Shown: piece after piece, positions 6,240 to 13,604 of the stretch | Numbering within the stretch: the stretch's first letter is position 1 | How the letters are laid out: each line of letters starts with the position of its first letter | NCBI GenBank assembly: GCA_964564785.1 | Contig: CAZMCT010000095.1 | Location: forward strand, 1-15,849 | Reading direction: 5' to 3' | Source: CAZMCT01 sp964564785 | Lineage (GTDB): Bacteria; Planctomycetota; Phycisphaerae; UBA1845; Fen-1342 | DNA length: 15,849 bases | Made by a program: the position numbers and the translations under genes | The notes under the pieces: model-generated | Told to the model about the DNA's origin: nothing | Database searches by the model: none | Seen by the model: the letters and a program-made list of their open reading frames with translations, nothing else

Positions 6240-9224
6240 TTACTGGGCCGTGGTGCCGAAGTATTGCTGGAGCACGGCGAAGTCGTTCAGGTCGACGTCG
6301 CGGTCGCCGTTGTTGTCCTCATTGAGGCACAGGTGGCCGGGGTTGTAGAGGAAGCCGGGCCCCTTGAAACAGAAGACAAAGATCAGATAGTCGGCCCAGT
6401 CGACGTCGCCGTCGTGGTCGTAGTCGAAGGGCAAGGGCCCGGTGGCGCTCTCCAGGTACTCCATGACGGCCTGCATGACGGCCGCCCGGATCGCGGGCGA
6501 GCTGATGGCCTCGAACGGGAAGCCGAAGCTGACAGCGTTATAGAGCGTGCCGGTGTACTGGACGGCCGCGATGCCGCCCGAGCCGCCGACGTAATTGAGA
6601 CACGGGGCGGCGCCGGGGCGGAGCGTGAGGGTGTCCGGCTCGCGGCAGTCGTAGGCGGCGCCGGAAGCGGGGCTGAAATCGAACGCCCCGAGACCTTCGA
6701 GGATGCTGCCGGTGGCCGGCGTGACCTGATACGTGCCGGCGTCGTTCCCGCCGTAGCCGAACATGAGCGTGTCCTGGGCGAAGGTGATGCCGTGTCCGAC
6801 GCTCACGAGGTCATAGGCGAGATCGGCGCCGCTGATGAACAAACCGCCGCCGTTGTTGAGGAAGGTGGTCAGCCGGTTTTGCTCGGTCGCGGTGAGCGTG
6901 ATGTCCTCGCTGCTCTCCAGCCCGCAGATCCAGACGCAGAGGCCGTAGTCGCCGAGAAGCACACTGCCGTCCACGACGGCCTCGTTGCTGCATGAGACGA
7001 AACTGTAGCCGCTCGCGGCCAGGGCCTCGGCGTGTTGGACGACGTAGTCCGCCGAATTGGTGTGGCGCCAGATTTGACGCTCGATGGTCTGGCCGGCGTA
7101 CGGCGGCGGCTGCGCGAAAGTGAGCAGGGGGTTGATCTGCCGCCGGAGGCGATCGTAGCCGTTGACGACGATGACCTCGGCCAGGCCGGTGGCGGGTCGG
7201 CGGACGGCCACCACCTCGCTGGGCATCGACTCGCCGCCGGCGTTGGTGGCGGCCACGCGGAAGTAGCGGGTCTGGCCGACGGGCACTCCGGTGAGCGTGG
7301 TGCTGAGCACGTCGCCGAGGATGATCGGGTCGCCGAAGCCGTAGCCGTTGTCGGACTGGTACACGACGTAGCCGGTGGCCGGATCGCCGCGGGCGCCGTC
7401 GGAAAGGGGGGCCTGCCAGGAAAGCAGGATGTTGCCGTCGCCGAGGTCCTCGGCCGCGAGGCGGCGCGGCGTGTCGGGGGCGAAACTGAGCGGGACCTGG
7501 CTGCCGGGCAGCGTGTGGAGGAAGCGGGTGATGCCGTGGACGCAGGCGCGGGCCACGGCGGCCCGGACGCGGTCGTCGCGCATGAGCTTGGCGTCGGTGT
7601 CGTTGTCGTGGAAGGCGACCTCGATCAGGGTGGCGTCGAACTCGTTGCCGTTGTTGAGAGCCGAGATGGCGCCGTACTCGCCGGCGAGCGTCGAGGATTG
7701 GCGGTCGTACCAGAGGAACTCGAACTCGTCGTCGACAAGCAGCAGGTCGGCGTCGACTTCGTCGGCGAGGATGGTCGCGAACTGCGTCTGGTTGGTGGTG
7801 GGGTTGATGCTGTGAACGAGGCAGAGCTGGCCGCGGGCGGTGCCGTTGAGCGCGTTGGTGTGGAACTCGAGCTGCACGCGTTTCCAGCGGTCGAGCTGGA
7901 GATCGTTGGGCTCGACGTTCATCTCGCGGGCCCAGCGGGCCGCGGTGCCGACGTTGTCGCTGCCGTCGGTGTAGCCGTCGAGGTCGAAGATGCCGGGATC
8001 GAAGCCGACCGCGTTGTTGCCGAGCTCGGAATGGGCCCAGTAGCGCTGGCCCTCCTCGTCGCGGGGATACCCGCTGACGGAGTTCGGGCCCGGCCGCGAG
8101 ACGTCGCCCAGCCCGCAACCCCAGCGGATCGCGTCAGCAATGACCGCGCCGGCCGTGTCCGACAGATTCGTGATCTCGACGTAGCCCTCCGTGCCGGCGT
8201 CAAACCAGTACTCGCCGAGGAACACCCACCCGTTGCCGACCAGCCGGTGGTCGACCGTGATCTCGGAGATGCCGCCGGTGTGGGCGACGCGATAGGTCTG
8301 ACGCGTGCGATTGCCGCTGGCGATGGTGAAGGCGTAGACCGGGTAGAAGCCGGCGAGCGGGAGATTCGGCGTGTAACGGGCGGTGGCCGTCTCCGACGTG
8401 CTGGCCGACGTCCACTGGTAGATGATGCCCGAGTTGGTCACGCCGTTTTCGTAGTACTTGCTGCTGTCGCCCGGGTTCCACGCGCCGCTGTACGTCACGC
8501 CGGGGTCGTCGTTGTCGAGCACCACCTCGTTCGGCTGCCACCCCACGGGGCGGAAGGGGACGACGGTCGCGCCCGCGTTGAACGCGAAATGCACGAAGTA
8601 GTTGAGCTGGTCAAGGTTGCCGTAGTCCTCGTTCATGTCGAGCAGCACCGGGCGCTGCAAGTACCAGGCCGTGTCACCCGCGGTCCACCCGTGGCCGCCG
8701 GACACGAAGACCGTCACGCCCGAGAGCGCGCCGGTCGGCTGGCGCGCGGCATTCGTGTACCCGCCGCGCGGCACGGGCGGGGCCGGCGGCAGCGGCTCGG
8801 GCACTTCGGCCGGCGGCGGCGACACGACGGCCGCGGGCTGAGGCAACTGGAAGCTCTCCAGCGCGCCGTAGGGATCGGCCGCGCTACGCCGCACAAAGAG
8901 GCGCAGGCCGCCGAACTCGGGATCCTGGATGAACGGCCCGGCGAAGCAGGCGTAGAGCGCCTCGATGTCGAGGGGCGAAATGTTCCACGAGGCGCTCACG
9001 TCCGGCGGAAGCGTCAGATACAGCTCCAGAATGTTGCCGTCGGCCCGTGCGCCATCCAGCACCGTCCCCGCAGGAAGTAGCGGGAGGCCGCGCTCGCCGG
9101 TGGTTTCGGCCGCGCGATCGACGGCGACGGGGGTCGGCTGTGGCGAGCGGGCGGCGACGAGTGCGAACGTCAGGGCAACAACGAGATGCAGGGCGGCGCC
9201 GGTGAGCAGGCGTGATCGGTGCAT
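6240..9224 (-). CDS. Secreted multidomain amidase_3-type protein with inserted golvesin-like domain
   Basis: A 994-residue protein. The start at 9224 is chosen because GAGGGA lies about nine bases upstream and a signal peptide (residues 1-26) follows; the longer frame from 9512 runs through intergenic repeat. After an unidentified domain (about 40-120) and a Pro-rich linker, an N-acetylmuramoyl-L-alanine amidase_3 fold begins with VSGGHGW (H178) and NEDYG (E199). It is interrupted by a golvesin C-terminal-like beta-sandwich (about 258-366, GNRTRQTYRVAHTGG). It resumes with EFHTNALNG (H455) and LIEVAFHDND (E535). H178, E199 and H455 match the zinc ligands and E535 the catalytic Glu. Then come an Fn3 domain (about 580-678), a ThuA/GATase-like region (about 680-930) and a dockerin-like tail (933-994). 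Expected role: extracytoplasmic removal of stem peptides from peptidoglycan, inferred from the motifs. Confidence 0.8.
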   Translation of the reverse strand: MHRSRLLTGAALHLVVALTFALVAARSPQPTPVAVDRAAETTGERGLPLLPAGTVLDGARADGNILELYLTLPPDVSASWNISPLDIEALYACFAGPFIQDPEFGGLRLFVRRSAADPYGALESFQLPQPAAVVSPPPAEVPEPLPPAPPVPRGGYTNAARQPTGALSGVTVFVSGGHGWTAGDTAWYLQRPVLLDMNEDYGNLDQLNYFVHFAFNAGATVVPFRPVGWQPNEVVLDNDDPGVTYSGAWNPGDSSKYYENGVTNSGIIYQWTSASTSETATARYTPNLPLAGFYPVYAFTIASGNRTRQTYRVAHTGGISEITVDHRLVGNGWVFLGEYWFDAGTEGYVEITNLSDTAGAVIADAIRWGCGLGDVSRPGPNSVSGYPRDEEGQRYWAHSELGNNAVGFDPGIFDLDGYTDGSDNVGTAARWAREMNVEPNDLQLDRWKRVQLEFHTNALNGTARGQLCLVHSINPTTNQTQFATILADEVDADLLLVDDEFEFLWYDRQSSTLAGEYGAISALNNGNEFDATLIEVAFHDNDTDAKLMRDDRVRAAVARACVHGITRFLHTLPGSQVPLSFAPDTPRRLAAEDLGDGNILLSWQAPLSDGARGDPATGYVVYQSDNGYGFGDPIILGDVLSTTLTGVPVGQTRYFRVAATNAGGESMPSEVVAVRRPATGLAEVIVVNGYDRLRRQINPLLTFAQPPPYAGQTIERQIWRHTNSADYVVQHAEALAASGYSFVSCSNEAVVDGSVLLGDYGLCVWICGLESSEDITLTATEQNRLTTFLNNGGGLFISGADLAYDLVSVGHGITFAQDTLMFGYGGNDAGTYQVTPATGSILEGLGAFDFSPASGAAYDCREPDTLTLRPGAAPCLNYVGGSGGIAAVQYTGTLYNAVSFGFPFEAISSPAIRAAVMQAVMEYLESATGPLPFDYDHDGDVDWADYLIFVFCFKGPGFLYNPGHLCLNEDNNGDRDVDLNDFAVLQQYFGTTAQ

Positions 9225-9317
9225 GGTGCTTCGTCCCTCGGGACCAGCCGCGAGTGGGCGCAGGCCGAGCGTCTGCCCGGTCCGAAAACCGTGCCCACCG
9301 GGATGATCGGCGACTCC

Positions 9318-9347
9318 AGTGTAATTGGACGAGGGCGGCGGGTTCAA
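9318..9347 (-). promoter_or_regulatory. Candidate promoter for the golvesin-amidase gene
   Basis: On the minus strand TTGAAC (9347-9342) and TACACT (9323-9318) are 18 bases apart, each with four of six consensus positions. The site lies about 95 bases upstream of the start at 9224, in one of the few AT-containing stretches of the 9225-9650 gap. The rest of that gap is repeat copy B. Confidence 0.33.
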
Positions 9348-9440
9348 GCAGAAAGGGGCGGGATGGTACGCAAGCCCTGACGCACGAGACACTTGCGCGT
9401 CGTTGTGGGGCGTTGCGTCGGTGCCCGACGTCAAGGGCAG

Positions 9441-9611
9441 TGCCGACACGGCGGTGGCACCCCGCAGACCCTCCACGGCCCTGCGCCGCTGCGCCGCTGC
9501 GGACCGTGCCACCCGGCCGGCTCACCGCCGAGGGCGGCGGTGCCACAGCGGCCGACGGCTCGTCGGCCGGGGAGGAACAACCTGTGCTGCCGACACGGCG
9601 GTGGCACACGG
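9441..9611 (+). repeat. Dispersed hairpin repeat, copy B, with 20-base direct repeats
   Basis: Bases 9474-9611 are a full-length match to copy A (4051-4189), including the core at 9547-9569. In addition an exact 20-base word beginning TGCCGACACGG and ending GTGGCAC occurs at 9441-9460 and again at 9588-9607. More GTGGCAC words continue to about 9647. The unit lies 40 bases past the stop of the GHL10 lipoprotein gene at 9651. Confidence 0.75.
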
Positions 9612-9650
9612 ACAGTGGCACCCGGGCAGTCGCACACCCCCGTGGCACAT

Positions 9651-10955
9651 CTACCGGTCGGACTGGGCCGCCTCGCGGATGTACGGCAGCAGAACGTCCC
9701 GCCGTGCCTGCCGCGTGGCACGCTGCTCGTCGGAGCGCCGGCCTTCCCGCGGCTGGCCGGCCGGCTCGAACAACCCGGCGTACGAGAACACGCAGAAATT
9801 GCCGAGGTTGGAACGGGCGAGGTCGATCTGCGCGCGGACAGCCGCGGCCGCTTCTTCGGGCGTTTTTCCCGGGTGCCGGCCGAACCAAAGGCCGGGGACC
9901 AGAACCACGCGGTCATCGCCAGCCCCAGGCTGGTCGGCGTGCTCCGCCAGCCAGGGTTCGAGCCGCTTCTGAAATTGCTCGGGGTCGTCGGTGTAGTTCA
10001 TGAGAAACAGCCCGTCGACCAGGCGCTCGCGCATCCAGGTCCGACCGTCCTGGAAGTGCCGCAGGGCGTTTTCCCGGAGGGGGCCGACCGCGGCGGTGAG
10101 GGCCGCGTCGGGCCGGGTGCGGCGGAGCATGTCGCGGATCTCGGAGACGAGGAGCGTGACCTGCTCGGTGCGCCACTGGTTCCACGCCTCGGGGTCGTCG
10201 TCGGGGGTGCGGCCGGTGGCCTGGTGGAACAGCTCGAGTGTGCGCGGATCGCGGGGATAGTCGGGGATCTGCTCGCCGCGGATGACAGGCTCGTTGGGGA
10301 AGCGGATGTAGTCCATGTGGAGGCCGTCGATGTCATAGCGGGCGGCGAGGTCGCGGAAGACCTCGACCAGGTAATCGCGGACTGCGGGTAGGCAGGGGTT
10401 GACGCTGACGTACCAGGCGCGGTCGTCGTCGCCGACGGTGTGGACGAGCGGCTGGCGCTGGCCGGCGGCGTCGTACCAGAACCAGTCGGGATGCTTGTTA
10501 TAAAGCTGTTCGGGATTGTCGGGCGGGCGGCGGCCCTGCCAGGCGGGCATGACGTTGACCCAGGCGTGCAGGGCGAGGCCGCGGGCGTGGGCTTCGCGGC
10601 AGGCGAGCGCGAGCGGGTCCCAGCCGGGGTCGCGGCCGCCGAGTTCGTCGGCCCAGGGCTCGAGCTTGGAGGCGTAGAAGGCGGTGCCGTTGCCGCGGAC
10701 CTGGAAGAGGACGGTGTTGAAGCCGGCGTCGCGGCAGTTGTCGAGGATGGTCGTGACGTCTGCGGGCGAGCGGTAGTCGCTGCGCGTGACCCAGATGGCG
10801 CGGACGGGCTCGTTGAGGCGGGCGGTCTGACAGCCGGAGAGGAAGGTCAGCACCGCGGCCCCGATACACAGAGAAGAAACGAAGCGGGAGCACGTGGCCG
10901 GCGAGGTGCGCGGCGCAGCGTGCGGGTGGTCGTGTGCGGTTCTCGTCGAGTTCAT
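9651..10955 (-). CDS. GHL10 (family 10-like) glycosyl hydrolase lipoprotein
   Basis: A 434-residue lipoprotein. A hydrophobic segment ends in the lipobox L39-S-G-C42, so C42 would be lipidated and the enzyme held at a membrane. From residue about 50 to 400 it is a GHL10 (PF02638) domain: VRAIWVTRSDY, FNTVLFQVRGNG (79-90), HAWVNV (130-135), YVSVNPCLPAVRDYL and YDIDGLHMDYIRFP (207-220), with D210 and D215 at the conserved acidic positions. The start at 10955 has GGAG eight bases upstream; the longer frame from 11096 reads into hairpin repeats. Unlike its paralogue at 4227-5948 it lacks a dockerin-like tail. GHL10 members include E. coli DigH, which cuts peptide-free peptidoglycan glycan. The gene follows the symporter and murQ on the same strand, which supports a peptidoglycan role. 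Confidence 0.88.
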   Translation of the reverse strand: MNSTRTAHDHPHAAPRTSPATCSRFVSSLCIGAAVLTFLSGCQTARLNEPVRAIWVTRSDYRSPADVTTILDNCRDAGFNTVLFQVRGNGTAFYASKLEPWADELGGRDPGWDPLALACREAHARGLALHAWVNVMPAWQGRRPPDNPEQLYNKHPDWFWYDAAGQRQPLVHTVGDDDRAWYVSVNPCLPAVRDYLVEVFRDLAARYDIDGLHMDYIRFPNEPVIRGEQIPDYPRDPRTLELFHQATGRTPDDDPEAWNQWRTEQVTLLVSEIRDMLRRTRPDAALTAAVGPLRENALRHFQDGRTWMRERLVDGLFLMNYTDDPEQFQKRLEPWLAEHADQPGAGDDRVVLVPGLWFGRHPGKTPEEAAAAVRAQIDLARSNLGNFCVFSYAGLFEPAGQPREGRRSDEQRATRQARRDVLLPYIREAAQSDR

Positions 10956-11014
10956 GCGATGATCTCCAGTGGGCGTTTCGCCCTTACGGGGCTGGCACAC
11001 TGCCGTCGATTTAC

Positions 11015-11034
11015 CCCACGGGTCCCGCCGTGGG
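11015..11034. repeat. CCCACGG/CCGTGGG hairpin
   Basis: CCCACGG and CCGTGGG form a perfect 7-bp stem around GTCCCG. The word is of a kind seen as a dispersed intergenic repeat in planctomycete genomes, from memory rather than a search. It lies in the 159-base gap between the symporter stop (11115) and the GHL10 start (10955). Confidence 0.4.
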
Positions 11035-11061
11035 CTACCGTCTTGCGCCGCTCCGCGGCTT

Positions 11062-11085
11062 GCGTCGGCCCCGGGGGGCCGACGC
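11062..11085 (-). terminator. Strong GC hairpin downstream of the symporter
   Basis: GCGTCGGCCCC and its exact complement form an 11-bp stem separated by only GG, so in practice ten pairs with a tetraloop. It starts 30 bases past the symporter stop at 11115. It has no T-tract but is by far the strongest hairpin in the gap. It may stop or attenuate transcription between symporter and GHL10 gene. Confidence 0.4.
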
Positions 11086-11114
11086 TGCAAGCTCAAATAG
11101 GCCGAACGCGTCGG

Positions 11115-13061
11115 CTAGCGCGTCGCGGTTCTCTCCTTCGGTTGTCGGTGTCTCGGCGTCTCCGGGGTGACCTCTTTTCGATGGGCGAGGAGATAGCCCC
11201 AGATGACGGCCACCACGCTGCCGATCGGGGCGTACCACGGCCACGCCAGCGTCGCGATGCGCGTCGTGCCGTCCATGTTCGTGACGGTCCAATAACCGAA
11301 GCGGTTGATGAGCAGCATGCCGGCCAGGCCGAGCACCAGCAGCAGCGTCTGCACCGTGCCCGGCAGCACGCGCGGACCGGCGTCGGCCGGTCGATGGGCC
11401 GCGGAGCGCCACAGGTAGACCAGCCAGCCGGCCAGCAGGGCGGCGGCGAAGATCGCGCATACCCAGTGTGAGGCCGCGTTGTGCCAGGCGATCGCGTACA
11501 CGACCGCGACGGAGAGCGGGGCCGACCACATGTAGCCGCGGCCGTCGATCTCAAACGGCAGGAAGGCCAGCGCGAAGCAGCCCAGCAGCGCTCCGCCCGC
11601 GTAGCCCGCGGCCGCCAGCGCGAGCTGGAGGATCGACGGCTCCTTGTGGGCCACTTCGTCGGTGAGATACGCGAGCGTGCACAGCACGACGCCCCAGAAC
11701 ACGATCAACGCCCGGCTGAGCAACAGGTTGCGCCGGTCCTCGCCCGGCGGATCGGCGCCGACCGTGTGGCCGCACTCCGAGCAGCGGTCTTGCGCCCTGC
11801 CGCGCAGGTCGTAGCCGCAATTCGTGCACCGGCCGGCCGTGGCGCGGTTCGCGAGCAGGCGTTTGCGCAGCGGCGCGTAGAACGCGCCCATCACCGTCTG
11901 GCTGAGGGCTGCGAGCACGCCCATGATCGTGGAGATCGCGGCCGCGGCGGCGGCGGCCATGACAAGCCCCTTGAGCCCGACCGGGATCACCTCGCAGATG
12001 AAGATCGGGAAGATGCGATCGCCCTTGGCCTGATAGTTGGCGAGCGCCTCGCCGGTCAGCGGATGCGCCTGGTAGTAGGCATACAGCCCGACGCCCACCA
12101 GCGCGACCAGCGTCGTGACGACCTGTCCGAAGGCGCTGCCGATGATCGCCCGCCGGGCTTGGCGCTCGTCGCGGCAGCAGAACATACCCTGCACGAGGAG
12201 TTGATCGGTGCCGTAGGAGAACAGCCCGCCCCAGGTGCTGGCGATGACGGCGGTCCAGATGGTGAAGTCGCGCAGGGGGCTGGGGCTGAAATCGAAGAGC
12301 GTGAACTTGCCCCAATTCAGCAGGTCGGGCGTGCCGGGTGGGGCAGACTCCTTTGCGAGCCAGCCGGCGCGGAAGATCTCGCCGAGCCCGCCGAGCTCCC
12401 ACGCGATCACGCCCACGGCCACGAGCGCCCCGACGAGGAACGTCAGGAACAGCGCCACGTTGGTCCAGATGACCGTCGTGATGCCGCCGATGAGCGCCCA
12501 GGCAATGGCGATCACCCCGAGCGTGATGGCCCCCCACGCGAGCGCCGGCAGGCCGGTGTGGGCCGCCAGCCAGCCGAGCTGGTCGCCCAGCAGCACCATC
12601 ATGATCTGGATCGTCAGGTACACGCGGGCCGACTGCCCCAGCATGGCGCCCAGCACGAACAGGGCGCTGGTCATCGTCCGCACGCGCTGGCCGAGCTGGT
12701 GGCCCATGTAGTCGTACGGGCTGTAGATCTCGCGCCGGTAATACTGCGGCACCAGCACGTAGCCGACGATGATCCGCGCCAGCAGCGAGCCGAGGTATCC
12801 CAGTTGCAGATAGGTCCAGTTGCCGCCCGGCTTGAACACCACGTACGGCACGCTGATGAACGTCACCGCGCTGATCTCGGTCGCGATGATCGAGCCGCTG
12901 ACCGCGTACCAGGGCAGCTTGCGGCCGCCGAGGAAGAAGTCACGCAGGGTGGCCTGCCGGCCGGACATGAACGTGCCGAGCAGCGTTGTGCCGGCCAGGA
13001 AGGCGGCCACGATGAGCCAGTCGATCAGCGTGAACTGCGCACTCAGGCTGGCCAGGAGCAC
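11115..13061 (-). CDS. Sodium:solute symporter (SSS family) with cytoplasmic zinc-ribbon insert
   Basis: A 648-residue inner-membrane transporter of the SSS family, with more than ten hydrophobic segments. Family marks include GGRKLPWYAVSGSIIATEIS (residues 45-64) near the N-terminus and GGITTVIWTNVALFLT (192-207). These carriers couple uptake of sugars, amino acids or similar solutes to sodium. The start is GTG at 13061, with GGAG seven bases upstream. A loop at about 405-435 carries C412-x2-C415 and C427-x2-C430 (CTNCGYDLRG and CSECG), the planctomycete zinc-ribbon motif, between two hydrophobic blocks. The gene lies downstream of murQ and upstream of a GHL10 lipoprotein gene. MurNAc, anhydroMurNAc or a disaccharide is therefore a reasonable substrate guess, but the sequence does not show specificity. 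Confidence 0.9.
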   Translation of the reverse strand: MLLASLSAQFTLIDWLIVAAFLAGTTLLGTFMSGRQATLRDFFLGGRKLPWYAVSGSIIATEISAVTFISVPYVVFKPGGNWTYLQLGYLGSLLARIIVGYVLVPQYYRREIYSPYDYMGHQLGQRVRTMTSALFVLGAMLGQSARVYLTIQIMMVLLGDQLGWLAAHTGLPALAWGAITLGVIAIAWALIGGITTVIWTNVALFLTFLVGALVAVGVIAWELGGLGEIFRAGWLAKESAPPGTPDLLNWGKFTLFDFSPSPLRDFTIWTAVIASTWGGLFSYGTDQLLVQGMFCCRDERQARRAIIGSAFGQVVTTLVALVGVGLYAYYQAHPLTGEALANYQAKGDRIFPIFICEVIPVGLKGLVMAAAAAAAISTIMGVLAALSQTVMGAFYAPLRKRLLANRATAGRCTNCGYDLRGRAQDRCSECGHTVGADPPGEDRRNLLLSRALIVFWGVVLCTLAYLTDEVAHKEPSILQLALAAAGYAGGALLGCFALAFLPFEIDGRGYMWSAPLSVAVVYAIAWHNAASHWVCAIFAAALLAGWLVYLWRSAAHRPADAGPRVLPGTVQTLLLVLGLAGMLLINRFGYWTVTNMDGTTRIATLAWPWYAPIGSVVAVIWGYLLAHRKEVTPETPRHRQPKERTATR

Positions 13062-13084
13062 GGCGTCACTCCGTCCGGAAGATC

Positions 13085-13111
13085 ACCACAGAGACACAGA
13101 GAGCCCAGAGG
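13085..13111 (+). repeat. Left terminal inverted repeat of the GxxExxY unit
   Basis: Begins ACCACAGAGACACAGAG, identical over these 17 bases to the reverse complement of 13641-13625, then diverges at three of ten positions. It ends 24 bases upstream of the symporter GTG start, so the unit directly abuts that gene's leader. Confidence 0.75.
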
Positions 13112-13175
13112 GCCGCAAAAGGAGCGAAAGGGAGGAAAAGGAGGCCTTCCTGGTTGGCTTGCCAAGCGTCCATTC

Positions 13176-13604
13176 TCACGCAACCAACCTGACAATGCCG
13201 TCGCGCAAGCGCGGCACGCAGAAGTTGAGCAGCAGGCCGCGGCGGATGCCACCGAGTCGCAAGTACGCCAGCCATTGCGCCTTGTGCAGCGCGGTGATGA
13301 CCTCCACGGCTTTCAGTACGGCGATCAGCGCATTTTCCACAACGATGTCGAGTCGATGAGCCGCCTCCAGCGTGATCCCCCCCTCACGGACCGGCAGCGG
13401 GACTTCGCGCCGGATGGCCAGCCCTGCGTTTGTCAGTTGCCGTGACAGGCAGCGTTCGTAAGCGGACGCGAGCCGTCCGGGTCCGGGGTGCCGGTGCGCC
13501 TCGATCGCGCACCCGATCACCTGCGCGCTGCGCGGGTCGCGCTCAGCTGAGCCCTGCATCCGTTCCGGCTCGAACACCGGCCTGGCGGCCTCAATCTCGG
13601 TCAT
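13176..13604 (-). CDS. GxxExxY protein (PDDEXK_3 family), catalytic residues degraded
   Basis: A 142-residue member of the GxxExxY family (PF13366, PD-(D/E)xK nuclease-like), whose function is not established. Recognisable parts are IGCAIEAHRHPGPG (30-43), AYERCL (48-53), EVPLPV (67-72), HRLDIVVE (83-90), LKAVE (97-101) and GLLLNF (123-128). The signature normally reads G-x-x-E-x-x-Y, but here position 46 is Ala (GRLASAY). The E-x-K pair usually seen as VELKAVE has Val96 in place of Glu, while D86 and K98 are kept. Each change needs only one base (GCG for GAG, GTA for GAA). The frame is otherwise intact. An AGAGG ribosome binding site is supplied by the right terminal repeat. The gene overlaps the end of murQ by 14 bases. 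Confidence 0.85.
   Translation of the reverse strand: MTEIEAARPVFEPERMQGSAERDPRSAQVIGCAIEAHRHPGPGRLASAYERCLSRQLTNAGLAIRREVPLPVREGGITLEAAHRLDIVVENALIAVLKAVEVITALHKAQWLAYLRLGGIRRGLLLNFCVPRLRDGIVRLVA

Noticed and set aside
7032..9080. Plus-strand open frame of 682 codons
   Set aside because: Antisense of the golvesin-amidase gene, whose own frame has clear domains, a signal peptide and a ribosome binding site.
11481..13445. Plus-strand open frame of 654 codons
   Set aside because: Antisense across the symporter and the GxxExxY unit; Arg/Gln/His-rich, no membrane segments or motifs.
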